The notes: generated by a model not told the origin, from the sequence alone. 64,000 nt of DNA from Rhodospirillaceae bacterium (GCA_026709535.1 JAPOST010000184.1:1-64000), one strand, 5' to 3'; counted from the stretch's first letter, positions 37,223 through 48,071 are shown. Numbers and translations: made by a program.

Positions 37223-39154
37223 GTGCCGACCGATTCCCAGACAGACCGCCCGGCGCCACGACCGGTCACAAACCATTCCGCACCCGTGCGCGTCGCCATC
37301 GCGGGCGTCGGCAATTGCGCCAGTTCGCTGGTTCAGGGTCTTGAATATTACCGAACCGCCAGTGCCGAAACGATTCCGGGACTGATGCATGCAGAAATCG
37401 GCGGCTGGAGGGTCCGCGACATCAACATCGTTGCAGCCTTCGATATTGACGCCCGCAAGGTCGGTCAACCGTTGGAAAAAGCGATCTTTGCCCCGCCGAA
37501 TTGCACAAAGGTATTCCAGGCGGCGTTGCCGATATCTGACGTCATTGTCCGGATGGGGCCGGTTTTGGACGGAGTTGCCGACCATATGCAAGACTACGAT
37601 GAGACGGAAGCCTTTCGTGTCGCTGCTGCCGAACCGGAGAATATCGCTGCTGTCCTGCGCGACGCGAAGGCGGACGTATTATTGTGTTACCTCCCGGTCG
37701 GCTCGGAGAAGGCTGTCAAGCACTATGCACAGGCCTGCCTTGATACCGGAGTGGCGATGGTCAACTGCGTGCCGGTATTCCTTGCCTCGGATCCGACATG
37801 GGCCATGAAATTCCGGAGGGCGGGCGTTGCCATCGTCGGCGACGACATCAAGAGCCAGGTTGGCGCGACGATCGTGCATCGCTCTCTCGCCCGACTGTTC
37901 AACGACCGCGGCGTCTCCGTCGACCGTACCTACCAGTTGAACACCGGGGGAAATACCGACTTCCTCAACATGATGCAGTCATCGCGGCTGAGATCGAAGA
38001 AAAAATCGAAAACCCAATCCGTGCAATCCCAACTGGACAACGAGTTGGAGGCGGGAAACATTCATATCGGCCCATCTGATTATGTGCCGTGGCAGAAAGA
38101 CAACAAGGTTGCCTTCATTCGTATGGAAGGCCGGGGTTTCGGTGACGCGCCAATGGATTTGGAATTGCGCCTGTCGGTAGAGGATTCGCCGAACAGCGCC
38201 GGCGTGGTCATCGACGCCCTGCGTTGTGCTGCGTTGGCCAAGGCCCGCGAGATTGGCGGCCCGATTGATGCGCCGTCATCTTACTTCATGAAGAGCCCAC
38301 GGCGACAGCTTCGAGACAGCGAAGCGCGCGAAGCGCTGGATGCCTTTATCGGCGCTCAAAATGTCGACCGAGCGATAGCCCAGCCGGTATCGATTGGCGG
38401 GGTCGTGTCGAGCAGTCCGTCTTGCGCGCTTATCTTGGCGGCCGGAATGGGATCCCGTCTTTTTCCTAACGCCAGCCTGCCCAAGCCTTTGGCGCCCGTG
38501 CACGGTCTGACAATGGCGGAATGGGTCGTTCGCACCCTGAAAGAAGCTGTGGGCATTAATCACTTCGTGGTCTCGGTCGGGCACGAAGCAGATACCGTGG
38601 AGAGCCATTTCAGATCAGTTTGCAGACGTAATGCCGTCAATCTGAATTGTGTTCATGCTGCAAACTGGGAATCGGGCAATGGCGCGAGTGCCTTGGCTGG
38701 CCGAAAATATCTTGATTCGGACGCGCCTTTTTTGTTGACCATGTGCGATCACCTTTATGAACACGCTCTCCCCGCCCGACTGGCTGAAACGCCCCTAGAT
38801 GCAGGCGCCATGCTCGTCGCTGTCGATTTCGCAAAAGATAATCTGTTCGATGTTGCCGACGTCATGAAAGTGAAGCGCGATGGCGCGTCGATAACTGCCA
38901 TCTCCAAGACCTTGACCGACTGGGACGGTGGCGATACCGGCGTGATGTATTGCACGGCCGGCTTGTTCGACGCCCTGGAAGACGCCGAGGCTGAAGACCA
39001 ACATGGCCTTGCAGATGCCGTTCGCGTCCTGGCTGAAAAGGACCGAGCAAGAGCTGTCGATGTCAGCGGCGTCTGGTGGCTGGATGTAGATACGCCTGCG
39101 GCTCTTCGTGTGGCCGAGACTCGACTCTCCGGAGATATTCGATGGACAGGCTGA
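37223..39154 (+). CDS. Fusion: inositol-3-phosphate synthase (MIPS) + inositol-1-phosphate cytidylyltransferase-like nucleotidyltransferase (IPCT)
   Basis: GTG start. N-terminus VRVAIAGVGNCASSLVQGLEYY...PGLMHAEIGGWRVRDINIVAAFDID...VGDDIKSQVGATIVHR...NTGGNTDFLNM (Ino1-like); C-terminus CALILAAGMGSRLF....LPKPLAPVHG...ESGNGASALAGRKYL...FLLTMCDHLYEHAL...GDTGVMY...VWWLDVDTPAALR. Confidence 0.9.
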   Translation: MPTDSQTDRPAPRPVTNHSAPVRVAIAGVGNCASSLVQGLEYYRTASAETIPGLMHAEIGGWRVRDINIVAAFDIDARKVGQPLEKAIFAPPNCTKVFQAALPISDVIVRMGPVLDGVADHMQDYDETEAFRVAAAEPENIAAVLRDAKADVLLCYLPVGSEKAVKHYAQACLDTGVAMVNCVPVFLASDPTWAMKFRRAGVAIVGDDIKSQVGATIVHRSLARLFNDRGVSVDRTYQLNTGGNTDFLNMMQSSRLRSKKKSKTQSVQSQLDNELEAGNIHIGPSDYVPWQKDNKVAFIRMEGRGFGDAPMDLELRLSVEDSPNSAGVVIDALRCAALAKAREIGGPIDAPSSYFMKSPRRQLRDSEAREALDAFIGAQNVDRAIAQPVSIGGVVSSSPSCALILAAGMGSRLFPNASLPKPLAPVHGLTMAEWVVRTLKEAVGINHFVVSVGHEADTVESHFRSVCRRNAVNLNCVHAANWESGNGASALAGRKYLDSDAPFLLTMCDHLYEHALPARLAETPLDAGAMLVAVDFAKDNLFDVADVMKVKRDGASITAISKTLTDWDGGDTGVMYCTAGLFDALEDAEAEDQHGLADAVRVLAEKDRARAVDVSGVWWLDVDTPAALRVAETRLSGDIRWTG

Positions 39155-39593
39155 AGACTCGCCGGTCCAGTTTCCGTTGGACATTTCCCCACGGAGAATC
39201 TCGGCCGGCATCCTGCGCTCGTGCAGGCGCGTCAAGACCGAGTGCAGGAAACGGCAGTCGATGATCTTCACACGACCGATTCAGCCAATGGTACATGAAC
39301 TGATCGTGGTTGTTTCATGACGTCTGTGGCCAATTTGGCACCTATCATGACGAGTCACCGTTACAGGTAACAGGAATCCGCGGACATGACGGGCTTGTTA
39401 GCCCGGCAAAATGCCCCTGCCACGGCGCTTTAGGCCATTGCCAATCTCACACATTCTGGTAGAGAGGGGTGAATTCTGGTCTTCGTGCTGACCGTTTCGT
39501 ATGGATGGACAATAGCGCATCAAGAAAACAAAATGTCAGCATTAGTCATTGCTGGCGTCTATCCTTCAGAACCAAAAAGAGAGTGGTGTCGAA

Positions 39594-40694
39594 ATGACTC
39601 GGATGAAAATCTTGTTTGCAGCTGCAGCGACTGCATTGGTGCTGGCGGCCACGACTGTCAGGGCAGAAATATTGATTGCCACCGTCGGGCCGATGACTGG
39701 CCAGTACGCCTCGTTCGGTGAGCAGATGCGCCGCGGCGCTGAGCAGGCCGTCAAGGACATCAACGCGGCGGGCGGCGTCCTTGGCCAGAAAATCAAGCTG
39801 ATTGTTGGAGACGATGCGTGTGATCCCAAACAGGCAGTTGCTGTCGCCAAGAAGCTGGTCAGCCAGAACGTCATCTTCGTGGGCGGCCACTTCTGCTCCG
39901 GCTCTTCAATCCCGGCTTCCAAAGTGTATACCACAGGCCGTATCCTGCAGATTTCGCCGGCCTCCACCAACCCGAAGCTGACCGACGAAGGCGGGCCCAA
40001 CGTCTTCCGCGTCTGCGGTCGTGATGACCAGCAAGGCGTCGTGGCGGGCAACTTCCTGGCCGAGACCTATGCCGGAAAGAAGGTCGCCTTCCTGCATGAC
40101 AAGACAGCCTATGGTAAGGGTCTGATGGACGCTGCGCTGGAAAACTACAAAAAGGCGGGCGGTACGCCGGCCATGGTCGAAGCCTATACAGCCGGTGAAA
40201 AGGACTACACTGCACTCGTTTCCAAGATGAAGGCCGCAGGGGTCGAAGTCTTCTATCTTGGCGGCTACCATACCGAAGCCGCCTTGATGATTCGTCAGGC
40301 GCACGAGATGAGCTACAAGCCGCAGTTGGTTTCTGGTGACGCGCTCGTGACTGACGAGTTCTGGAAGATCGCAGGAAAGGCGGGTGAAGGCGTCCTGATG
40401 ACGTTCTCCCCGGACCCGCGCAAGAATGCCTCGGCTGCTCCGGTAGTTGGGAAGTTCAAGGCCCAGAAGTACGATCCGGAAGGTTACACACTCTACACCT
40501 ATGGGGCGATTCAGGTTTGGGCACAAGCGGTCAAGAAGGCCGGATCGACCGACCTTGCCAAAACAGTAAAGGCAATGCGCACGGAGAAATTCGATACAGT
40601 GCTTGGCAGTATCGGATTTGACAAGAAGGGTGACGTCACTGCACCCGGATATGTCTGGTACAAGTGGAGTAAAGGGAGCTACGACTACAGGTAG
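39594..40694 (+). CDS. Branched-chain amino acid-type ABC transporter substrate-binding protein (LivJ/LivK-like)
   Basis: MTRMKILFAAAATALVLAATTVRAEILIATVGPMTGQYASFGEQMRRGAEQAVKDINAAGGVLGQKIKLIVGDDACDPKQAV. Confidence 0.92.
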   Translation: MTRMKILFAAAATALVLAATTVRAEILIATVGPMTGQYASFGEQMRRGAEQAVKDINAAGGVLGQKIKLIVGDDACDPKQAVAVAKKLVSQNVIFVGGHFCSGSSIPASKVYTTGRILQISPASTNPKLTDEGGPNVFRVCGRDDQQGVVAGNFLAETYAGKKVAFLHDKTAYGKGLMDAALENYKKAGGTPAMVEAYTAGEKDYTALVSKMKAAGVEVFYLGGYHTEAALMIRQAHEMSYKPQLVSGDALVTDEFWKIAGKAGEGVLMTFSPDPRKNASAAPVVGKFKAQKYDPEGYTLYTYGAIQVWAQAVKKAGSTDLAKTVKAMRTEKFDTVLGSIGFDKKGDVTAPGYVWYKWSKGSYDYR

Positions 40695-40731
40695 TCCGGT
40701 CTTCCTCCACAAACAGCAACCTGCGAGAAAG

Positions 40732-40763
40732 CTCCGGCAGGAAACTGCCGGAGTTTCTTTTTG
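40732..40763 (+). terminator. Rho-independent terminator
   Basis: CTCCGGCAG-GAAA-CTGCCGGAG perfect 9-bp stem followed by TTTCTTTTT, 37 bp after the SBP stop. Confidence 0.92.
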
Positions 40764-41445
40764 GCTATGGCCAGGGCAGCTAGCTGACGACAGGAATCAG
40801 TTCGTTCACGATTTGCAGGGATATGCCGGCTGGCCGGTCATGTCCACCTTGTCCATCGCTTTCGGGCCTCGACCCAGCTTCCACCTCGTCAAACGCAGTA
40901 TGCGGTTTTCGCGCGCGGCGCTCTCCTGTTGCCCTCATCCCTCATTTTATATGGTGTATTGACTGGGGAGCGCTTTCGACAGCAGGCTGCGGACTCGATG
41001 TTCGGAGAACAATCCGAGCTGCTCAAAGATATACCATCTGCTCCACCCGCTTCTTGATGTGACTGAAGCATAAGCTCGTCATTCCTGTGCGGAAATAGTT
41101 GACCCGCCCGCACAATTGGGCTCGCGACCCTCTCTGCAGGTTGCGAACTGTGGCGCTGGAATACTTCCTTGAGTCGGCGCAGAAGTTTGGTCAGCGCCTT
41201 GATCGTTGACGCACAGCTGTCCCCGCTTGCCCCGACGTGTTTCATCACGGCTACGTTCGACTCCGAACTTGGCCAGTTCGTTCAGAAGCCTCTTGCCTGC
41301 GGCTTGTATCGACGCCTTCCGGTGCATAAGGACCGATTGGGACCTGATGGCATGGCCAGATTGCAGCCTTATGTCCGGCTTTCGGACCAGATCATGTCAC
41401 CTGCATCCAATCTGTCATCAGATTGCCTTCAAGCCGATTGAAGCT

Positions 41446-41880
41446 TCAGTGCGAAACCCGAGTCTTTGGGCGCCCCCGTCGACCGAGACCGATTTTCTTT
41501 GCGAATTCCGAACGCTGCTTGGCGTAGTTCGGAGCAACCATAGGATAGTCGACAGGCAGCCCCCATTTCTGCCGGTATTCCTCCGGCGAAATGTCGTAGG
41601 TCGTCCGCAGGTGGCGTTTCAGCATTTTCAACTTCTTGCCGTCTTCCAGACAAATCAGATATTCCGGCGTCACGGAACGGCGGATGGGAACGGCCGGCTT
41701 CGGTGGCGCCTCGGCGGGGCGCGCTGCACCCAGCACATTCAGCGAACTGTGAACTGTCTTGATTAGGTCCGGAATTTGCGTCGCCTCGGTCGCATTATTG
41801 CCAACATATGCCGAAACGACATCAGTAGTCATTCGGAGCATCCCCTCTTCGGAGATACGCTCCATGCTATCATTACTCAT
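41446..41880 (-). CDS. MucR/Ros-family transcriptional regulator
   Basis: EYLICLEDGKKLKMLKRHLRTTYDISPEEYRQKWGLPVDYPMVAPNYAKQRSEFAKKIGLG. Confidence 0.93.
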   Translation of the reverse strand: MSNDSMERISEEGMLRMTTDVVSAYVGNNATEATQIPDLIKTVHSSLNVLGAARPAEAPPKPAVPIRRSVTPEYLICLEDGKKLKMLKRHLRTTYDISPEEYRQKWGLPVDYPMVAPNYAKQRSEFAKKIGLGRRGRPKTRVSH

Positions 41881-42411
41881 TCCCCGCATCCTTTTTCGTT
41901 TTGATGTTCTGACAGTTCACTCTTTATTGAGTGTTGGTCTGCCAAAACCTTGCCGGGCTATCACACAGGTACACCTGCAAGTCAATTTCAATTGGGTTGA
42001 TTGAATTATTGATAGACCAAATTCTTGTTCTGCAGTCTTGACGTGAAACTTACGCACATCAAAGGAAAGTGCTGCGGCCCGGGCCTTTATCCCAGCGTTT
42101 CGTCTTAACCTTCTTTGGTGCCGCCACATCCCGCATTTTCTACGTCTTGCCACAAGCAAAGCCAATGTCTTGTCAGGATCAATCAGTGGATACGCCGGAA
42201 TTGCCTTCTGTCTGCGAAACTGGTATACGATATTCTGTCATTCTTCAGGTAAGATTCGCGATATCTGGTGTCTTTCCAAGCTATAGAGACTACCGGGACC
42301 AACAGATATGAATTGTCGCTGCAACAACCGGTCGAGGCAACGGACCGCCTGCAACCAGCGAGGCGTTGTCCTGCGGGGGCGCTGGTGATTGATGTGCTGG
42401 ACGAGCGGTAG

Positions 42412-44196
42412 ATGGTATCAAAAGTCGTAGCAATTGCCTCGGATCACGCCGGCTTCACCCTGAAGTCAGTGCTAGCAGAAGACCTGGGCACCATGGGTCA
42501 CGCAGTTGTTGATCTCGGACCGGCTGCCGCAGAAAATGTGGATTATCCCGATTATGGACACGCCCTGGCACACCGGATTGCCAAGGGTGATGCAGAGGTC
42601 GGCCTTGCAATCTGTGGTTCCGGCATCGGCATCTGCATGACGTTGAATCGCCATGAGGGCGTCCGCGCTGCACTGTGTCACGATGGTCTTTCGGCGCGCC
42701 TCGCACGTCTGCATAATGATGCCAATGTCTTGGCGCTGGGCGAACGACTGATCGGGATCGAGGCCGCGCGGGATGCCCTGCGCACTTTTCTGGAAACCCC
42801 CTTTGAAGGCGGCCGACATGCGCGTCGCGTCGAAAAGATAGACCGCGGCGCCGGACAACCGGCGCGGCTTAATCGGACACCCGCCATGACCAGGTCTTCT
42901 TCTGCTGCTGCCCTTTCCAGTATCGACGGCTTCTTCACCGACACGCTTGGAGAGTCAGACCCGGAACTCCACGAAAGCATTCGGGGCGAACTGCGACGAC
43001 AGCAGGATCAAATCGAACTGATCGCATCCGAAAACATCGTCTCGCGCGCGGTTCTGGAGGCACAAGGCTCGATTCTCACCAACAAGTACGCCGAAGGTTA
43101 TCCAAACCGCCGCTATTATGCGGGTTGCGATTATGTCGACGTCGCCGAGCAGTTGGCAATCGACCGGGCGAAGCAACTCTTCGGCTGTGATTTTGCGAAC
43201 GTCCAGCCCCACTCCGGAGCGCAGGCCAACCTAGCGGTCATGCTGGCCCTGATCAAGCCGGGGGATACCATCATGGGGCTGTCGCTGGCAGCCGGGGGAC
43301 ATCTGACCCATGGCGCAGCGCCGGCGGTTTCGGGCAAATGGTTTGATTCTGTCCAGTACGGCGTGCGCGAAAGCGATCATCAAATCGACTACGACCAAGT
43401 GGCTGTCCTGGCGACGGAGCACAAGCCACGGCTTATCATCACCGGCGGCTCCGCCTACCCGCGCTTCATCGACTTCGCCCGGTTCCGCGATATTGCTGAT
43501 TCGGTTGGCGCCTTCTTGATGGTGGATATGGCACATTTTGCTGGGCTGGTCGCCGCTGGCGTTCATCCATCGCCAGTACCCTTTGCCGACGTGACAACGA
43601 CAACCACGCACAAGACGTTGCGCGGCGGCAGAGGCGGCATGATCCTGACCAGCGATCCGGACTTGGCCAAAAGGATTGATTCGGCGGTATTCCCGGGATC
43701 GCAGGGGGGGCCGCTGGCGCACCAGATCGCCAGCAAGGCAGCGGCATTCAAGGAAGCACTGAAGCCGGAATTCAGGCAATATTGTCAGGCCATGATCGAC
43801 AACGCTCAAGTCCTGTGTGGCAAACTGCTTGACCGCGGGTTCGACATGGTTGCCGGCGGCACCGATACGCATTTGATGCTTGTCGATCTGCGCCCGAAAA
43901 AGGTGACGGGTAACATTGCAGATGAAAGCTTGGAGCGGGCAGGAATTACCTGCAACAAGAATGCTATTCCCTTCGACCCGGAGAAACCGATGATAACGTC
44001 CGGGATTCGCTTGGGGACGCCCGCAGGAACCACGCGCGGGTTCGGATTGGCCGAGTTTGAAATGGTGGGCGACCTGATAGCCGATGTGCTGGAAGGCCTC
44101 GCCGAAAATCGCGATTGCAATGCGGCTGCCGAAACAGCCGCCCGGGAGCAGGTGCTGGCCCTGTGTAGGCACTTCCCGGTTTATCCTGAACTGTAG
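42412..44196 (+). CDS. RpiB (ribose-5-phosphate isomerase B) and GlyA (serine hydroxymethyltransferase) in one continuous ORF
   Basis: 594 aa; RpiB residues 1-~143 ([11 protein letters not shown]...[22 protein letters not shown]...[15 protein letters not shown]), GlyA from ~165 ([49 protein letters not shown]...[11 protein letters not shown]); no stop between. Confidence 0.88.
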   Translation: MVSKVVAIASDHAGFTLKSVLAEDLGTMGHAVVDLGPAAAENVDYPDYGHALAHRIAKGDAEVGLAICGSGIGICMTLNRHEGVRAALCHDGLSARLARLHNDANVLALGERLIGIEAARDALRTFLETPFEGGRHARRVEKIDRGAGQPARLNRTPAMTRSSSAAALSSIDGFFTDTLGESDPELHESIRGELRRQQDQIELIASENIVSRAVLEAQGSILTNKYAEGYPNRRYYAGCDYVDVAEQLAIDRAKQLFGCDFANVQPHSGAQANLAVMLALIKPGDTIMGLSLAAGGHLTHGAAPAVSGKWFDSVQYGVRESDHQIDYDQVAVLATEHKPRLIITGGSAYPRFIDFARFRDIADSVGAFLMVDMAHFAGLVAAGVHPSPVPFADVTTTTTHKTLRGGRGGMILTSDPDLAKRIDSAVFPGSQGGPLAHQIASKAAAFKEALKPEFRQYCQAMIDNAQVLCGKLLDRGFDMVAGGTDTHLMLVDLRPKKVTGNIADESLERAGITCNKNAIPFDPEKPMITSGIRLGTPAGTTRGFGLAEFEMVGDLIADVLEGLAENRDCNAAAETAAREQVLALCRHFPVYPEL

Positions 44197-44242
44197 CGGG
44201 CAGACTGCGCCGCGCTGCATGCGGCCGAGGTAGGGAGGGATC

Positions 44243-44719
44243 ATGCGCTGTCCGTTCTGTGGAAACGAAGACACACAGGTCAAGGATTCGCGACCGACAG
44301 AAGACGGATCGTCAATTCGCCGCCGCCGCTTCTGTCCGTCCTGCGGATCCCGATTCACGACGTTCGAAAGGGTGCAGCTTCGCGACTTGGTGGTCATCAA
44401 GAAGAATGGCCAGCGGGCGCCGTTCGAACGGGACAAGTTGTTTCGCTCACTTTCCATAGCGCTGCGCAAGCGACCAATCCGAGAAGATCGCATCGACAGG
44501 ATCGTGAGTTCCATAACCCGTCGCTTGGAAAGTTCGGGTGAATCAGATATTCCAGCACAGCATATCGGCGAACTGGTAATGGAAGCCCTCGAAGGGTTGG
44601 ACCAAGTTGCTTACGTGCGCTTTGCCTCTGTCTACAAGAACTTCCGCGAAGCGAGGGATTTCGAGCAGTTTCTGGGGAGCCTGAGCAAGTCGCAAGAGGA
44701 AGAGAAGGTCGAGGATTGA
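44243..44719 (+). CDS. nrdR: Transcriptional repressor NrdR
   Basis: [46 protein letters not shown]. Confidence 0.97.
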   Translation: MRCPFCGNEDTQVKDSRPTEDGSSIRRRRFCPSCGSRFTTFERVQLRDLVVIKKNGQRAPFERDKLFRSLSIALRKRPIREDRIDRIVSSITRRLESSGESDIPAQHIGELVMEALEGLDQVAYVRFASVYKNFREARDFEQFLGSLSKSQEEEKVED

Positions 44720-45819
44720 CTGCCGAAATCGCCGATGCGCGATGGATGGCCGTCGCCCTTGATCTGGGGCGGCGCGGCTTGGGAACGACGGCGCCAAATC
44801 CCTCTGTCGGTTGCGTGATCATCAAGGAGGACCGGGTTGTTGGACGCGGCTGGACCCAACCGGGCGGGCGCCCTCACGCGGAAACCGAGGCGCTGGCCCG
44901 GGCCGGTGACGCCGCCCGCGGCGCAACGGCCTACGTTACTCTCGAACCCTGCGCGCATCACGGACGTACGCCGCCTTGCGCCGCATCGCTGGTTGCCGCT
45001 GGCATATCTCGGGTCGTGGTCGCGACCACCGATCCCGATCCGCGAACCAACGGCGCCGGATTGAAGATGCTTCAGGACGCCGGGATCAGGACAACAGTCG
45101 GACTAGGCGCTGTCGAGGCATTGTCGGATCTGGGAGGGTTCCTGACGTGTCAGCAATCCGGACGACCGCGGGTGACGCTGAAACTCGCCACGAGCCTTGA
45201 TGGCCGGATCGCGACAGCTGGTGGCGACAGTCAATGGATTACCGGCTTGATAGCGCGCCTCCGGAATCAAGCTCTGAGAGCGCAGCATGACGCCGTCCTT
45301 GTCGGCATTGAGACAGCCCTCATCGACAACCCGCAACTGACCTGCCGGTTGCCCGGCTGGCGACTCCCGACGACGCGCATCGTACTCGACTCGCGGGCAC
45401 GACTGCCTGTGGAGACAAGGCTTGTATCCGAGGCCAACGAACATCCGTTGATCCAGATAGTCGGGGATCATATCCGATCGGCGCTCTCAGATTGCCCGGG
45501 CGTGACCGTCAGCACCTGCCCGACCGACAAGGCCGGGCGCCTGCGTATGGAGCACGTGCTGGCCGTTCTGGCAAAACAGGAGGTCAACGACTTGTTGGTA
45601 GAAGGCGGCGGGCAGGTTGCGGCAAGTTTGCTGCGCAGTGATCTGGTCGACCGGCTCTGCTGGTTGCACGCCGGAATGGTTCTGGGCGGCGATGCTCGCC
45701 CCAGCGTCGCAAGTCTGGAACTGGCTCGTATCTCCGAGGCCGCAAAATGGCAACTGCATTCTCGAGAGCCCTGTGGCGACGATCTGCTGGAAACCTGGCA
45801 TCGACTGACGGACAAGTAA
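44716..45819 (+). CDS. ribD: Bifunctional diaminohydroxyphosphoribosylaminopyrimidine deaminase / reductase
   Basis: [34 protein letters not shown]...[19 protein letters not shown] start overlapping the nrdR stop. Confidence 0.95.
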   Translation: MTAEIADARWMAVALDLGRRGLGTTAPNPSVGCVIIKEDRVVGRGWTQPGGRPHAETEALARAGDAARGATAYVTLEPCAHHGRTPPCAASLVAAGISRVVVATTDPDPRTNGAGLKMLQDAGIRTTVGLGAVEALSDLGGFLTCQQSGRPRVTLKLATSLDGRIATAGGDSQWITGLIARLRNQALRAQHDAVLVGIETALIDNPQLTCRLPGWRLPTTRIVLDSRARLPVETRLVSEANEHPLIQIVGDHIRSALSDCPGVTVSTCPTDKAGRLRMEHVLAVLAKQEVNDLLVEGGGQVAASLLRSDLVDRLCWLHAGMVLGGDARPSVASLELARISEAAKWQLHSREPCGDDLLETWHRLTDK

Positions 45820-45820
45820 C

Positions 45821-46450
45821 ATGTTTACCGGAATTGTCACCGATGTCGGCCGACTGCGCCGGTTGATGCCGCCATCAGGCGGCGGCGATACGCGCCTCGA
45901 GATCAAAACCCGTTACGAAACAGCCGGCATCGATATCGGGGCCTCGATTGCTTGCAGCGGCGTCTGCCTGACAGTCGTCGACCGGGGAATGGACTGGTTT
46001 GCTGTCGAGGCGTCTGATGAAACCCTTTCCTGCACGACACTTGGCGGCTGGCGTGAAGGTCGGCGAATCAACCTGGAACGGGCTCTGCGCGCCCAAGACG
46101 AATTGGGCGGCCATGTCGTTTCGGGTCATGTCGATACCGTAGGGGTGGTTGTATCCCACGCGGCGGCGGCCAGTAGCTCGGTATGCTGGTTCTCCGTTGA
46201 CCGCGCCTTTGGTCGGTACATCGCACCCAAGGGTTCCGTGACAATCGACGGCGTTTCGTTGACGGTAAACCACGTTGAAGACGGCGCGGACACACGATTC
46301 TCGGTCAACCTGATTCCCCACACCCAAGCCGTTACCACGCTGGGCGATTTGCAGCAGGGCACGTTGATCAATCTGGAAGTGGATATGATGGCGCGTTACG
46401 TTCACCGGATTCTGGCGTTCGATCGGAATCATGACGAGGCCGATCCTTGA
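45821..46450 (+). CDS. ribE: Riboflavin synthase alpha chain
   Basis: MFTGIVTDVGRL...GASIACSGVCLTVVD...GGHVVSGHVDTVG duplicated-domain architecture. Confidence 0.95.
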   Translation: MFTGIVTDVGRLRRLMPPSGGGDTRLEIKTRYETAGIDIGASIACSGVCLTVVDRGMDWFAVEASDETLSCTTLGGWREGRRINLERALRAQDELGGHVVSGHVDTVGVVVSHAAAASSSVCWFSVDRAFGRYIAPKGSVTIDGVSLTVNHVEDGADTRFSVNLIPHTQAVTTLGDLQQGTLINLEVDMMARYVHRILAFDRNHDEADP

Positions 46451-47622
46451 GCAACCGCGATCATCTCAAAGTCGTTTCCAAAGGAGATATCCGCCGGGTC
46501 GTGGACGATCTTGCCTTCCTGTCGCCGATCGAAGAGATCATCGAGGAAGCCCGGCGAGGCAAGATGTTCGTTCTGGTTGACGACGAGGACAGGGAAAACG
46601 AAGGAGATTTGATCATCCCGGCGGACAAGGCTACGCCGGAAGCCATCAACTTCATGGCCAAATACGGTCGCGGCCTCATTTGCCTGGCCATGACAGGCGA
46701 GCGGGCGGCGCATCTGGGCCTGCAGTTGATGCCCCAAAAGAACAACAACCGGTTTTCCACGGCCTTTACGGTATCGATCGAGGCGCGGGAGGGCGTCACG
46801 ACCGGCATCTCCGCCCACGATCGCGCAAAAACGATTGAAGTTGCAATCAACGAGGAGTCCGATGCCAGTGCGATCACCACGCCGGGCCACGTGTTTCCGC
46901 TGGTGGCGCGCGATGGCGGCGTGCTGGTCCGCACTGGCCATACCGAAGCGGCAGTCGATATTTCACGACTTGCCGGTCTGAATCCTTCAGGCGTGATCTG
47001 CGAAATCATGGATGAAGACGGCTCGATGGCCCGACTGCCGCAACTGGTGGCCTTCGCCCAGTTTCACGGTCTGAAGATCGGTGCGATCGATGATCTGATC
47101 GCTCACCGCCGTCGCTTCGACAAGCTTGTCGAGCGAGTCGAAGAAGGTGATTTCAATTCCGAGTTTGGCGGTGCGTTTCGGGCGGTCATTTATCGAAACA
47201 AGATTTCCGGCGCCGAGCATATAGCATTGGTAAAGGGCGACGTTTCCGACAATGCCCCGGTGATGATCCGAATGCACGCCCTGAACGTGTTCAGCGATCT
47301 GCTCTACGAGGCAGGCACAGGCAAATCCGGCGAACTGCAACAGGCCATGCGGATGATCGGCGATGCCGGCCGGGGCGCAATCGTCCTGATTCGCGAGCCC
47401 CTGTCGCTGACAACGTCGCGCCATTTGGGCAATCGCGAACCCTCCGGTGATGATGCCGCCGGACCTCAGGGAGAATTGCGCAATTATGGAGTCGGTGCCC
47501 AGATTCTCACTGATCTGGGCGTTCGCGACATGATCCTGCTGACCAACAGTAACCGCACGGTGATCGGCCTGGATGGGCATGACCTGTCGATCAGCGACCG
47601 CTTGCCGATCAAGACCAAATAG
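46447..47622 (+). CDS. ribB: 3,4-dihydroxy-2-butanone-4-phosphate synthase fused to a degenerate GTP cyclohydrolase II domain (RibBX-type)
   Basis: VLVDDEDRENEGDLIIPADKATPEAINFMAKYGRGLICLA; C-terminal GCHII-like part lacks the Cys cluster. Confidence 0.93.
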   Translation: MSNRDHLKVVSKGDIRRVVDDLAFLSPIEEIIEEARRGKMFVLVDDEDRENEGDLIIPADKATPEAINFMAKYGRGLICLAMTGERAAHLGLQLMPQKNNNRFSTAFTVSIEAREGVTTGISAHDRAKTIEVAINEESDASAITTPGHVFPLVARDGGVLVRTGHTEAAVDISRLAGLNPSGVICEIMDEDGSMARLPQLVAFAQFHGLKIGAIDDLIAHRRRFDKLVERVEEGDFNSEFGGAFRAVIYRNKISGAEHIALVKGDVSDNAPVMIRMHALNVFSDLLYEAGTGKSGELQQAMRMIGDAGRGAIVLIREPLSLTTSRHLGNREPSGDDAAGPQGELRNYGVGAQILTDLGVRDMILLTNSNRTVIGLDGHDLSISDRLPIKTK

Positions 47623-47636
47623 GAAAGCAGGCCCGC

Positions 47637-48071
47637 ATGACATCCAGGCCGCCCCACATCCTGATCGTCGAGGCCCGCTTCTATGCGGAAATCGCTGATA
47701 TGCTGGTCGAAGGCGCTGAAGCAGCGCTTAACGAGATCGGCGCAACTTGGGAGAGAATCGAAGTCCCCGGCGCATTCGAGATCCCGGCGACCATCAGCTT
47801 CGCCCTTGATCGGTTCGACGGCTTTGTAGCGCTTGGATGCGTCATCCGGGGCGAGACGACCCACTACGACTATGTCTGTAGCGAGAGCGCCAGAGGCCTT
47901 CAGGAACTGGCGCTGCACAAACGGGCGCCAATCGGCTACGGAATTCTGACGACCGAAAATCTGGAGCAAGCTGCCGTCCGGGCCGATCCGAAACGGAAGG
48001 ACAAGGGCCGGAGCGCCGTCGTCGCCTGCCTCCAGATGATCGCAGTGAAGCGTCGCTTCACCGGTGCCTGA
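47637..48071 (+). CDS. ribH: 6,7-dimethyl-8-ribityllumazine synthase
   Basis: VPGAFEIPATISFALDRFDGFVALGCVIRGETTHYDYVCSESARGLQEL. Confidence 0.95.
   Translation: MTSRPPHILIVEARFYAEIADMLVEGAEAALNEIGATWERIEVPGAFEIPATISFALDRFDGFVALGCVIRGETTHYDYVCSESARGLQELALHKRAPIGYGILTTENLEQAAVRADPKRKDKGRSAVVACLQMIAVKRRFTGA

Noticed and set aside
39390-39405. Hairpin CGGGCT-TGTT-AGCCCG upstream of the LivJ-type gene
   Set aside because: Short, no T-tract and no gene immediately upstream that would need it; could be chance in GC-rich DNA.
43231-44514. 427-aa minus-strand ORF
   Set aside because: Antisense to glyA and nrdR.
44196-47640. FMN riboswitch in the rib gene cluster
   Set aside because: Genes overlap or nearly touch (TTGA/short gaps); no leader long enough for an RFN element was seen.
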